This document shows positions 1 to 8,050 of a stretch of 14,215 nt of DNA, one piece after another. This DNA comes from an uncultured archaeon (lineage in GTDB: Archaea; Thermoproteota; Nitrososphaeria; Conexivisphaerales; CALBHZ01). Location: positions 1 to 14,215 of the forward strand of contig CALBHZ010000158.1 in the NCBI GenBank assembly GCA_937892815.1, written 5' to 3'. Numbering within the stretch: the stretch's first letter is position 1; each line of letters begins with the position of its first letter. The position numbers were made by a program, and so were the translations under genes. Below the pieces are notes generated by a model. It ran no database searches. It had not been told where the DNA came from and saw only the letters and a list, made by a program, of their open reading frames with translations.

Positions 1-482
1 CTATCTAATATATCGAGGATGTATTCCTCTATTGGCCTTAACATTTTGAGAAAAGATTCTTGATTGAAGACAGGGAATTCTTCATAAGATCTTATTACTG
101 GAGGCCTTTCCTTTCTTTCTTCCTTCTCCATTTCTAATAATAAAGCCTCAAAAGCTTCCAATAACTCATCTATATCGCTTGCGTGGATATCTACTCTAAA
201 GGGCATGTAGAGCGGGGAAACGGGAGCGCTAATATCTGCCTCCCTCTTAACCATGATTCTCCTCTTCTCCTCGTAAAACAGATGTTCAACCTTCAGTTTA
301 TACAGTATGCTTGAAGTAAGCAAGGCTAAGCCGCTAAGCTTGTAGTCTAGGAGAGGCTTAGATTTAAGGAACTTATAAAATTCGTTAAGGAGAAGATATA
401 TGCTAATATCCCACGGCCTCTTCCTTCTCAAAGCGTCTGGGTTGAGCAAAACTTTAATGGCGTCTATTTTTTCATCCCTCAA
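1..482 (-). CDS. scpA: Segregation and condensation protein A (ScpA), C-terminally truncated by the window edge
   Basis: Reading down the minus strand from a TTG at 482, an open frame runs to base 1 without a stop, giving about 160 residues. Near the N-terminus it has the ScpA/kleisin pattern PWDISIYLLLNEFYKFL, then a Leu/Ala-rich helix (LSGLALLTSSILYKLKVEHL) like the one ScpA uses to bind the SMC neck. A Glu/Lys-rich linker follows, and the C-terminal winged helix lies beyond the window. In the family, ScpA bridges SMC heads to form the condensin ring that organises chromosomes. The TTG overlaps the SMC stop as TTGA, so the two are translationally coupled and surely one operon. No in-frame ATG lies near; the first, about 90 codons in, is too late. 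The call rests on the N-terminal pattern plus location directly after smc. The start is moderately certain. Confidence 0.8.
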   Translation of the reverse strand, partial: MRDEKIDAIKVLLNPDALRRKRPWDISIYLLLNEFYKFLKSKPLLDYKLSGLALLTSSILYKLKVEHLFYEEKRRIMVKREADISAPVSPLYMPFRVDIHASDIDELLEAFEALLLEMEKEERKERPPVIRSYEEFPVFNQESFLKMLRPIEEYILDILD

Positions 483-3400
483 GCCTTTATCCCCTCTAGC
501 CTGTATTTAACCACGTTACTAACGCCTTCTCTCGCATAAACACCGATTAAGTTATGAGCCTTAGAAACTAGAAGATCCCTAAGCGAGATAGTTATAATTT
601 GAGTCCTCTCCGACCAATCTCTCAAAAGTTCTCCCAATTTCTCGGCGTAAATGGGATCTAAAGACTGATCTATTTCATCTAGTAGGTAAAATGGACTGGG
701 ATAAGCTGCTTGAAGAGCTAGTAAGAAAGATACAGCTGCTACCGTTTTCTCCCCTCCGCTAACTGAGCTCGCCTCCCTCGCGCTCTTTCCAGGGAACTTC
801 ACCATTAAGAAAACGCCTCCTGAGAATGGATCTTCTGGATTTTCCAGTTCTAGCCAAGCTTTCCCTCCAGTGATCTTGCTAAAAATGTTTCTTAACTCCT
901 TATCGATCTTTTCAAAAGCAACCATAAAGGTTTTTTTCTTTTCAGCCTCTACTTCCTCAATGAACTTTACAATCGCGTTCCTATCTTTTTCAAGTTCTCC
1001 TCTTCTAACGGAAGCTAGCTTATAGGAGGTGTATGCTTCTTTGTAATTTTGTTTAGCGAGTTGATTTACTGATCCATATAAAGTTGAAAGCTCGGCCTCT
1101 AAATCTGATAATATCTTGGGTATTTCTGAATGATATTCAGGTATCGTGTCTACCCTTAACTCCTCTAGCCTCCTACCTTTATCCTCTATATCCCTTTTGA
1201 GGATTTCTAAATCTGATAATATCTTCATCTTTTCCCTCTCTAACCTCCATTTACTATCCATAAGCTTCTTCTCTTTCTTCTTTTCCCTCTCAAGTTCTTC
1301 TTCTATTCGATTTAAAGTAGGCGTTAGCTTTGTGATTTTTTCTTCCTCTTCCTTCCTCTTTTTTAGTAAAAGAGACTCTTCCTCTCTTAATTTCGGCAGC
1401 TCTCTCTCTAAGGATTCTAACTCGCTATTGATTCTAGCTATTCTCTCCTCTCCCGCCTTTAACATATCTCCTAGCTTCTTAACTCTAGGCTCTAATTCTC
1501 CCGTTACTTCCTTAGAAACATCGGATATCTTCAAGTTCAGCATCAACATGTCAGAGACTAGACGTCTTGCTTCCTCTTCAAGGCTAGAAAGGGCTTTCTT
1601 AACCTCTTCTACCTTTACTTTCGATAAGGATTTAGCGATTTTATCTCTTCTTTCCTCTAACTTCTTCTCTCTTCCCCGTAAGTTCTCCCTATATTTTTCA
1701 AGCTTCTGAACTCTAACTTCTATAAGTCTTGTTTCCCTCTCCAGCTTATCAACCTTCGCTTTCATTTTCTTACAAAGCCTCTTGTACCTACCAATCATAC
1801 TGGTTAACACTTCTATCTGAATTCCCTTCCTCTCTGCTGCTAACTTCTTTTCAAGAGAGACCGAGTACAACTCCTTAATCTCTTCTCTTAACCTTTCCAA
1901 GCCTCCACGTTTCCTTGCTAAGGTTTTATCTAGAGCCATTAAAGCTTCCTTTAAAGCCTTAGCCCTTTTATAATCAAGCCCTAGCTTCTTAGGCTCTAGC
2001 TTTGGAATTAACCCGACTTCGGCAACTCCTCTTTCATCGAATAAAATCCCATCCACGGTAACAGCCTTATACCCCTTCGATATTACGAACTTAGCCGCTT
2101 CTTCAGATTCAACTAGATAAACGTTTCCAAAAAGACCTTCAACGAAATGCTTATACCTCTCATGATAGACGAGGAAATTCGAAATAGGCCCTATAACTCC
2201 AGGCCCAGACAAACTTCTTTTTACAATTCTAAAGGTTAGGGGTAATATCCTAACTCTCCCCCCTCCAATTTTCTTTACGATATCGATAAGCCTCCTCCTT
2301 GCATCTTCATCCTTCACAACAATTATGTTAGATGTGGAGAAGAGAACCGCTTCCACGGCATCTCTAAACCTTCCCCCTGCCTTAACTATATTATTTAGCT
2401 TACCTATATAACCTTCAAAAGCTCCCGTAGATAGGTACTCATCTACTTTTTCAACTATAGCTATATCCCTTAGGAACTTTTCGTAAACTTCTTGCTTAGC
2501 TTCAACTTTCGTTAACTCCTTAAGGGATTTCAGTAATACGTCGTTAGCTTTCCCCATCTCCTTTATTAGTTTAGCTCTAATATTTTCTAGACGTTCTAGT
2601 CTCCCTTTGATATCCGTTAAACCTTCCTCCTCAATTCGATGGACCTCTTTCAAATTTTCTATTTTCTCCTCTAACCTCCTTACACTTTCTTCAGCTTCCC
2701 TATATTTAGACTTAAGATCCTCCAAAGCTTCAAAAAGCTCTTCTTTTCTTTTCTTTTGTTCCGCTAATATCCTTTCTACCTCATTTTTCCTCTCCCTAAC
2801 CTTTCTTATTCTCGCTTGAACTTTAAGTAAAGAACCTCTCCACCTTTCTACGCTGAGCTCCTTCCTTTTCAGCTCCTTCCTCTTCTCCTCAACTAACCTA
2901 CTAATCTCCTTATGTCTCGATTCTAAATCATCATATCTTTTCTTCAACTCCTCTAATTCTTTTCTCTTCCTTTCAAGCTCTTCTAAGCTTTCTTTAAACA
3001 TTCTTTCAAGCTCAGGTCTACTCTCCTCTATTTTCCTTTTATCGCTTAACAGAGAATTTCTTCTCTCTTCAACTTCCGCTTTCCTCATCCTTACTTTTTG
3101 TAATTGATTATTAATCTTCGTCAACTCGCTCATAATGCTATCAACGTTAGCGGAGTAAAAATCAGATCTTTCCTTCTCTATCTCTTTCAACTTCCTCTGC
3201 ACGTCTTCTATTTCTCTCTCCTTCTCTATCAGTTCTCCTTCTATCTCTCTCAGCCTCTCCCTTAAGCTATCCCTCTTTAATTCGAGTGTAGATATCTCGT
3301 GATGCAAAATAGATGCTCTGTAACTTCTCACCTTACTTTCTAAAATTCCGTATCTTATTAGCTCGTTTCTCTCCTCTTCTAACCTCTCTATTAACTTTCT

Positions 3401-3988
3401 CTTTTCATCGAGTTTAGCGAACGCAATAGCCAACTGCGTATCTGCTTCCCTTAGCTTTTCCATAGCTTGGGCCTTCTTTTCATCAAAGGACTTCAAACCG
3501 ATCAAAGACTCTAAAATGTGCCTTCTTTCATTTGGATTAAACTCGGCGATCCTAGTAATTGTCCCTTGAGGAACTATGTTAAGGCCATTGTAGCTTATCC
3601 TTGCGGCCTCTAATATTTCGATTATCGTAGATCTCAGAACCTTTTTGTGGTTTAAATAGAAGGTACTTTCCCCGTTTTCCTTTATCTCCCTAGTTATATA
3701 CACGGTATCGCTATCTACTGGTATCGCTTTATCGCCGTTATCCAAGACTAAGGTAACTCTAGCAGAGCTTATCCTCCCTTTATCAAATATTAACTTAGAC
3801 ATCTTAGGTTGTCTGAGCTCCTTAGGGCTGTTTTCGCCTAATGCGAACCTAATAGCGTCTAGTATGTTAGATTTACCGCTTCCATTCATTCCGGTTATAA
3901 CGTTTAAATTAGGGCAAAAAGCGATCGATACTGTCCTGTTGGGAAATGATTTAAATCCTCTTATATCCACTTTCTTTATGTACACCAT
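479..3988 (-). CDS. smc: Chromosome segregation ATPase SMC
   Basis: A 1169-residue protein with the full SMC layout and usual length. An N-terminal ATPase half carries Walker A GMNGSGKS at residues 33-40. A long Lys/Glu/Arg/Leu coiled coil follows (about 165-505), then a globular hinge (about 510-660), a returning coiled coil (to about 1000), and a C-terminal half with signature SGGEK at 1077-1081 and Walker B plus D-loop LLDEIDQSLD around 1102-1111. SMC dimerises at the hinge and uses ATP at the heads to organise DNA loops with ScpA. Walker A has Met where Pro or Ala is common, and the hinge lacks the usual terminal Gly-Gly motif. The ATG at 3988 is chosen because MVYIKKVDIRGFKSF aligns with typical SMC N-termini. 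scpA follows with a 4-base overlap. Confidence 0.96.
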   Translation of the reverse strand: MVYIKKVDIRGFKSFPNRTVSIAFCPNLNVITGMNGSGKSNILDAIRFALGENSPKELRQPKMSKLIFDKGRISSARVTLVLDNGDKAIPVDSDTVYITREIKENGESTFYLNHKKVLRSTIIEILEAARISYNGLNIVPQGTITRIAEFNPNERRHILESLIGLKSFDEKKAQAMEKLREADTQLAIAFAKLDEKRKLIERLEEERNELIRYGILESKVRSYRASILHHEISTLELKRDSLRERLREIEGELIEKEREIEDVQRKLKEIEKERSDFYSANVDSIMSELTKINNQLQKVRMRKAEVEERRNSLLSDKRKIEESRPELERMFKESLEELERKRKELEELKKRYDDLESRHKEISRLVEEKRKELKRKELSVERWRGSLLKVQARIRKVRERKNEVERILAEQKKRKEELFEALEDLKSKYREAEESVRRLEEKIENLKEVHRIEEEGLTDIKGRLERLENIRAKLIKEMGKANDVLLKSLKELTKVEAKQEVYEKFLRDIAIVEKVDEYLSTGAFEGYIGKLNNIVKAGGRFRDAVEAVLFSTSNIIVVKDEDARRRLIDIVKKIGGGRVRILPLTFRIVKRSLSGPGVIGPISNFLVYHERYKHFVEGLFGNVYLVESEEAAKFVISKGYKAVTVDGILFDERGVAEVGLIPKLEPKKLGLDYKRAKALKEALMALDKTLARKRGGLERLREEIKELYSVSLEKKLAAERKGIQIEVLTSMIGRYKRLCKKMKAKVDKLERETRLIEVRVQKLEKYRENLRGREKKLEERRDKIAKSLSKVKVEEVKKALSSLEEEARRLVSDMLMLNLKISDVSKEVTGELEPRVKKLGDMLKAGEERIARINSELESLERELPKLREEESLLLKKRKEEEEKITKLTPTLNRIEEELEREKKKEKKLMDSKWRLEREKMKILSDLEILKRDIEDKGRRLEELRVDTIPEYHSEIPKILSDLEAELSTLYGSVNQLAKQNYKEAYTSYKLASVRRGELEKDRNAIVKFIEEVEAEKKKTFMVAFEKIDKELRNIFSKITGGKAWLELENPEDPFSGGVFLMVKFPGKSAREASSVSGGEKTVAAVSFLLALQAAYPSPFYLLDEIDQSLDPIYAEKLGELLRDWSERTQIITISLRDLLVSKAHNLIGVYAREGVSNVVKYRLEGIKA

Positions 3989-4071
3989 AGCTTTAGCTTA
4001 AACCTGATATTTTCTCAAGTAAATACTATTATATTTTGCTTAATTAAAGGTTTGTATGGGTGTTTAAATCA
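3989..4071. promoter_or_regulatory. Divergent promoter region between smc and the M24 peptidase gene
   Basis: This A/T-rich stretch of about 80 bases must drive smc leftward and the peptidase gene rightward. On the plus strand, TTATATTTTG (about 4029-4038) and TTAATTAAAG (4040-4049) are TATA-like and lie about 26 bases before the GTG at 4060 and the ATG at 4072 respectively. On the minus strand, AAAATATC near 4007-4014 and AAAATATAATAG near 4025-4036 are candidate TATA elements for smc. Which are used is inference; no start site was measured. Confidence 0.45.
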
Positions 4072-5160
4072 ATGGGTCTAAAATCTTTAATCTATAAGAG
4101 GAGGAGGGTGAAGTTATTGAATTTAGCATGTAAAAAAGGATACAATGCCGTTCTCGTTTCATCTCCTCAAAACATCTTTTACTTAACTAACTATTGGGGC
4201 GAAGGGTATCTACTTATCGATTTTTCAAAAACGTCTTTAATCGTGCCTAAATTGGAATACGAAAGAGCGAAGACCGAAGCTATTGATGTCGACATCGTCA
4301 AAGCTGAAAGGGGAAGCACGATGCTGGAGAACGTTAAGAAGCTCGCCATGGGCTATAAGCTCTGTACAGATAACCTTCCTACTAATACCTTCCTCTCCCT
4401 CTCAAGCCTCTTACCCAATAGAATTTCTTTAGAACTTGAAATTTTTGAAAAAGCCAGGATAATCAAGGACGATCAAGAGATCTCGACATTAATTAGGGGA
4501 GGCGAAATCATGGACAAGCTCTTTACATACGTACTAGAGATCCTTAAACCAGGCATAACTGAACGAGCGTTAGCGGCGTACATAGTAAGTGAAATGATGA
4601 GGTTGAAATCCGACCCAGTAATACACTATCAAACTAGCTTTAGCCCTGTAATTGTAGCGTCTGGCCCTAACTCGTCTCTACCTCATGCTACCGTGACAGA
4701 TAGGGTAATAGAAAGGGGAGATTTCGTAATCGTGGACATAATTCTAAGGTACAATGGGTATGTAGTAGATGCTACCCGTACGTTTCATGTAGGAAAAGCA
4801 GATAATAGAAAGCTTAGACATTATGAGGCCGTTCTAAATGCACAGCTTAAAGGCGTGAGGTACGCAGTACCCGGTAGGAAAGCCGGAGAAGTGGATAGAA
4901 TTGTTCGCAAGTGTTTGGAGGATAGCGGCTTATCGGATTTCTTCATACATAGTACGGGACACGGTATAGGCTTAGATGTACACGAGCCTCCCTGGATTAG
5001 GCCAAACGAGAACATCTCACTTGAAAGGGGAATGGCAATTACCGTAGAGCCCGGAATTTACGTGCCTAATAGATATGGCGTTAGAATTGAGGACTCGATC
5101 ATCGTATCTGATCCACCTTTAATTCTTACAAGATTTACAAAAATGTTAACAGAGGTTTAA
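4072..5160 (+). CDS. M24-family metallopeptidase (Xaa-Pro dipeptidase/aminopeptidase)
   Basis: A pita-bread-fold M24 peptidase of about 362 residues. The N-terminal domain (about 15-120) is the creatinase/prolidase type, with a typical YNAVLVSSPQNIFYLTNYWG segment. The catalytic domain has all five metal ligands: Asp222 (VIVDI), Asp233 (VVDATRTF), His297 (GHGIG), Glu326 (VEPGIY) and Glu340 (RIEDS). The family removes residues from X-Pro peptides using two metal ions, usually cobalt, manganese or zinc, in the cytoplasm. Whether it acts as a dipeptidase (PepQ) or aminopeptidase (PepP) cannot be told from sequence. The ATG at 4072 has GGTG about 9 bases upstream; a GTG at 4060 would add four residues and is a real alternative. 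It stands alone, divergent from smc, and ends 38 bases before pyrG. Confidence 0.9.
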   Translation: MGLKSLIYKRRRVKLLNLACKKGYNAVLVSSPQNIFYLTNYWGEGYLLIDFSKTSLIVPKLEYERAKTEAIDVDIVKAERGSTMLENVKKLAMGYKLCTDNLPTNTFLSLSSLLPNRISLELEIFEKARIIKDDQEISTLIRGGEIMDKLFTYVLEILKPGITERALAAYIVSEMMRLKSDPVIHYQTSFSPVIVASGPNSSLPHATVTDRVIERGDFVIVDIILRYNGYVVDATRTFHVGKADNRKLRHYEAVLNAQLKGVRYAVPGRKAGEVDRIVRKCLEDSGLSDFFIHSTGHGIGLDVHEPPWIRPNENISLERGMAITVEPGIYVPNRYGVRIEDSIIVSDPPLILTRFTKMLTEV

Positions 5161-5167
5161 AAGGGAA

Positions 5168-5177
5168 GCTTTAAGTC
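5168..5177 (+). promoter_or_regulatory. TATA-like element of pyrG
   Basis: GCTTTAAGTC sits with its centre about 27 bases before the pyrG ATG at 5199. No purine-rich ribosome binding site is seen in the gap. The spacing fits an archaeal TATA box giving a leaderless pyrG mRNA. This is inference from spacing and composition. Confidence 0.5.
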
Positions 5178-5198
5178 GACCTAATTGTAATCCTCTAT

Positions 5199-6800
5199 AT
5201 GCCCAAGTATATCTTCATTACTGGAGGTGTTTTATCGGGCTTAGGGAAGGGAAGCCTCACGGCTTCAATAGCTAAATTGTTGCAGCTTTCAAATAAAAAG
5301 GTAAGTTGTATGAAAATAGATCCTTATCTAAATGTAGATGCTGGTACTATGAACCCCTTAGTTCACGGTGAAGTTTTCGTTACGGAAGATGGCGGAGAAT
5401 GTGATATGGATATTGGAACGTACGAAAGGTTCTTAAATATAACTTTAACGAAACGTCATAACTTAACTACTGGTCAGGTTTACTTATCGGTAATTAAGGC
5501 GGAAAGGAGAGGAGATTATTTAGGTAGGTGCGTTCAAATAATACCTCATATTACCGACGAAATAAAGTCGAGAATTAGAGAGCTAGGGAAGGATGAAGAT
5601 ATACTGTTAGTTGAATGTGGAGGAACCGTTGGAGATATAGAGGGGCTTCCATTTTTAGAAGCGTTTAGACAGATGAAGTTAGAAGAGGGAGAAGAGAACG
5701 TCTTCTTTATCCATTTAACCCTAGCTCCCGTATTAAAACCTAGTAATGAGATAAAGACGAAACCTACACAGCATAGCGTTCAAGAATTGAGAAGGATAGG
5801 AATTCAACCGGATATGATAGTAGTTAGATCTGAAATGCCGTTATCGGAAGAGGCCAAAAGAAAGATATCTCTCTTCACCAACGTACCTCTAGATGCCGTT
5901 ATATCCAACCCCGATTTAGAAAACGTATACGAGTTACCTCTATTGTTGTATAGAGAGGGGGTACTTAAGCCTATAGTCAGGAAGCTGAATTTAGGGAACG
6001 TCTCCCCCGATTTAACTAAATGGGAGGAAATTGTAATGAGAATGAAGAACGCAAGGGAAACCGTGAAAATCGGCATGATAGGGAAGTATACTAAGCTCGT
6101 AGATAGCTACGTTAGCTTAAACCACGCAATACTTCATGCAGGAGCAAAGCTGGGAATTAAGCCAATAATAGAGTGGGTCGATAGTGAGGAGGTCGAGAGA
6201 AGCGGAGTTTCCATGCTCAAATCGTACGATGCTATAATTATACCTGGAGGGTTTGGTAAAAGAGGAAGCGAGGGTAAAATAATGGCTATTGACTTTGCCA
6301 GAAAAGCTAAAAAGCCCTTCTTCGGCATTTGTTTCGGCTTCCAGCTATCCGTCGTTTCATTTGCTAGGAATGTCTTAGGCTTGAAAGAGGCTAACTCAAC
6401 TGAGTTAGATCCCAATACTCCACATCCGGTAATAGACTTACTGCCTGAGCAAAGGGAGATTAAGGAAATGGGAGCTACTATGCGATTGGGAGCTCATGAG
6501 ATAAGAGTGAGGGAGGGGACCTTAGCTTGGAATATCTACAGGAAGAACCGAATATGGAAAAGGCATAGGCATAGGTACGAGGTAAATCCAAGGTATATAG
6601 AACTTTTAGAGAAGGGTGGATTGATATTCTCAGGAAGCAGCGATAATGGGAGAAGACAAGAGATATTAGAGCTCCCAGATCATCCGTTCTATTTAGCAAC
6701 TCAGTATCATCCTGAATTTTCAAGTAGGCTTGAAAATCCTGAACCAATATTCGTAAGCCTACTTGAAGCAGCTTTAAAAGCTAGAGGATCTAAGGATTAA
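5199..6800 (+). CDS. pyrG: CTP synthase (glutamine-hydrolysing)
   Basis: At 533 residues this is the normal length for CTP synthase, which makes CTP from UTP, ATP and glutamine. The N-terminal amidoligase domain (about 1-270) starts with the P-loop GGVLSGLGKGS, followed by KIDPYLNVDAGTMNP, HGEVFVTEDGGECDMDIGTY and GGTVGDIEGLPFLEA. The C-terminal class I glutaminase (about 290-530) carries PGGFGKRG for the oxyanion region, nucleophile Cys378 (GICFGFQ) and the pair His504/Glu506 (YHPEFSSR). All catalytic residues are present, so it should be active, forming tetramers in the cytosol. The ATG at 5199 fits the conserved N-terminus MPKYIFITGG. The RIO2 kinase gene begins 9 bases after the stop, so the two are probably cotranscribed. 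Confidence 0.98.
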   Translation: MPKYIFITGGVLSGLGKGSLTASIAKLLQLSNKKVSCMKIDPYLNVDAGTMNPLVHGEVFVTEDGGECDMDIGTYERFLNITLTKRHNLTTGQVYLSVIKAERRGDYLGRCVQIIPHITDEIKSRIRELGKDEDILLVECGGTVGDIEGLPFLEAFRQMKLEEGEENVFFIHLTLAPVLKPSNEIKTKPTQHSVQELRRIGIQPDMIVVRSEMPLSEEAKRKISLFTNVPLDAVISNPDLENVYELPLLLYREGVLKPIVRKLNLGNVSPDLTKWEEIVMRMKNARETVKIGMIGKYTKLVDSYVSLNHAILHAGAKLGIKPIIEWVDSEEVERSGVSMLKSYDAIIIPGGFGKRGSEGKIMAIDFARKAKKPFFGICFGFQLSVVSFARNVLGLKEANSTELDPNTPHPVIDLLPEQREIKEMGATMRLGAHEIRVREGTLAWNIYRKNRIWKRHRHRYEVNPRYIELLEKGGLIFSGSSDNGRRQEILELPDHPFYLATQYHPEFSSRLENPEPIFVSLLEAALKARGSKD

Positions 6801-6809
6801 ATATAAAAG

Positions 6810-7688
6810 TTGTCTACGGTTAGAGAGGTAGCGAGTATATTAAGGAAATTTACTTTTAAAGAGCTAAAGTTCTTGAAGTTATTAGGACGCTTAACAAAAT
6901 CCTTTAGCATTATACCTTATAGCGTTTTAAGGCAAAGATCCGGTTTAAGTAATGGAGATATCGAATTCCTAATTAAAAGGCTACAGGATTACAAGCTCAT
7001 TAGAAGATCCGAAATTGGAATAAAGCTTTTATCCGCTGGTTTAGATGCCTTAGCTCTCCATTCCCTTAGGGTTAAAGGGATTTTAGACGCTTTAGGACCT
7101 CCTATAGCCGTAGGCAAGGAGAGCGATGTATTTGAAGGAATTTCTCCTAAAGGAGAAGTATACGCCGTTAAGTTCTTTAGAATTGGGAGAACGAGCTTTA
7201 GGGGGATAAAGAGAGCTAGAGGATATGTTGAGGATAGAATACATGAATGGCACGTAATAAACGTAAAATCGGCTAAACGCGAATTTGAAATTTTAACGGA
7301 GCTTTCCGAGAAGAAGTGCCCGGTTCCAGTTCCCATCGCTGTCGCGTATCACGTCCTAGGCATGAAGGAGTACCTCGCTCTACCTCTCTTTAAGATTAAG
7401 AAGCTCGACGATCCTTTAAAGGTTTTTGAAAAAGCCTTAGAAGCCGTAAAGAAATGCGTATTCGAAGGAGGATACGTACACGCAGATTTAAGCGAGTTTA
7501 ATGTGTTGGTGGACTCGAAGGGGGATGTCTTAATAATAGACTGGCCTCAAGCCGTTAAATTAGGGGAAGTTTCTTCTAAAGATAAGCTCTTAAGGGATAT
7601 TACAAATTTAACTAACTATTTCAACAGGAAGTACCACTTATCCTTAAATTTAGACGAAGTCCTCCTTCCGTTTATAGAACGCTTCTAA
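6810..7688 (+). CDS. rio2: RIO2-type atypical serine kinase/ATPase
   Basis: A 292-residue protein of usual archaeal Rio2 length. Residues 1-90 form the Rio2-specific winged helix (FKELKFLKLLGRL... GDIEFLIKRLQ...). The kinase domain follows: nucleotide loop VGKESDVFEG (102-109 region), phosphate-binding Lys121 in YAVKF, and the Rio2 marker GRTSFRGIKRARGY. The catalytic loop is HADLSEFN with Asp226 and Asn231, and the metal-binding Asp244 lies in IIDWPQ. In the family, Rio2 binds the pre-small ribosomal subunit and acts mainly as an ATPase late in 16S/18S maturation. TTG at 6810 is the first possible start, because an in-frame TAA lies at 6804-6806, and it keeps the whole winged helix. The gene is 9 bases after pyrG, and its last 17 bases overlap the convergent LSm gene. 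Confidence 0.95.
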   Translation: MSTVREVASILRKFTFKELKFLKLLGRLTKSFSIIPYSVLRQRSGLSNGDIEFLIKRLQDYKLIRRSEIGIKLLSAGLDALALHSLRVKGILDALGPPIAVGKESDVFEGISPKGEVYAVKFFRIGRTSFRGIKRARGYVEDRIHEWHVINVKSAKREFEILTELSEKKCPVPVPIAVAYHVLGMKEYLALPLFKIKKLDDPLKVFEKALEAVKKCVFEGGYVHADLSEFNVLVDSKGDVLIIDWPQAVKLGEVSSKDKLLRDITNLTNYFNRKYHLSLNLDEVLLPFIERF

Positions 7689-7947
7689 GCGCGTCCTCTA
7701 TCTTTATGAATAGCACATTGTTGCCCCTTATTACTACTCTTCCGTAGCTCTTAATAAGTTCGCCATTTTCGTTATACTCGGATGCTTCCTCTAAGAGAAC
7801 GTTCATGTAAGAATCTATGTTAACCATTATCCCCCTATACTCTAACGAATTCTTCAGTCTAATCCTTACTTCTTTATTGATGGCTTTCTGAAGCATCGTT
7901 AAAGGCCTCTTACCTGTTGTAGATTGATTTTGTATGCTGGAGCTCAA
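7672..7947 (-). CDS. LSm (Sm-like) RNA-binding protein
   Basis: A 91-residue protein made almost entirely of one Sm fold. Sm1 is seen as EYRGIMVNIDSYMNVLLEEA (about residues 36-55) and Sm2 as GRVVIRGNNVLFIKI (about 69-83), with the RNA-contacting RGNN. The lead-in RPLTMLQKAINKEVRIRLKN is typical of archaeal SmAPs. In the family these form six- or seven-membered rings that bind U-rich RNA and take part in tRNA and mRNA processing. The start is TTG at 7947, with a poorly conserved 13-residue leader; no upstream ATG is in frame. A minus-strand CTTTTTATCC at about 7973-7982 could be its TATA box, about 30 bases before the start. It is tail to tail with rio2 and divergent from the RadA paralog. 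Confidence 0.95.
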   Translation of the reverse strand: MSSSIQNQSTTGKRPLTMLQKAINKEVRIRLKNSLEYRGIMVNIDSYMNVLLEEASEYNENGELIKSYGRVVIRGNNVLFIKIEDALRSVL

Positions 7948-8050
7948 TCTATCGAGAGGTTATTTTAGCTGGGATAAAAAGGTTACTAATTGAGAAAACA
8001 AAAAACGTGAGAAATGGATAAAAGCAAAAATTTCCTTACCTCGATCTTGT
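7948..8050. promoter_or_regulatory. Divergent promoter region between LSm and the RadA paralog
   Basis: A 103-base A/T-rich gap. For the minus-strand LSm gene, CTTTTTATCC at 7973-7982 lies about 30 bases before the TTG. For the plus-strand RadA paralog, GGATAAAAGC (8016-8025) lies about 25-35 bases before the ATG at 8051. There is no clear ribosome binding site for either gene, which fits leaderless mRNAs. Usage is inferred. Confidence 0.45.

Noticed and set aside
1146..1709. Plus-strand open frame of 187 codons inside smc
   Set aside because: Its product is almost all Ser, Leu, Phe and Ile, the typical shadow of a Lys/Glu-rich coiled coil on the opposite strand. It matches no fold and has no start signal.
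6801..6809. ATATAAAAG before rio2 as a TATA box
   Set aside because: It lies immediately before the TTG start, too close for transcription to begin 25 bases downstream and still include the start codon; the pyrG/rio2 gap is only 9 bases.
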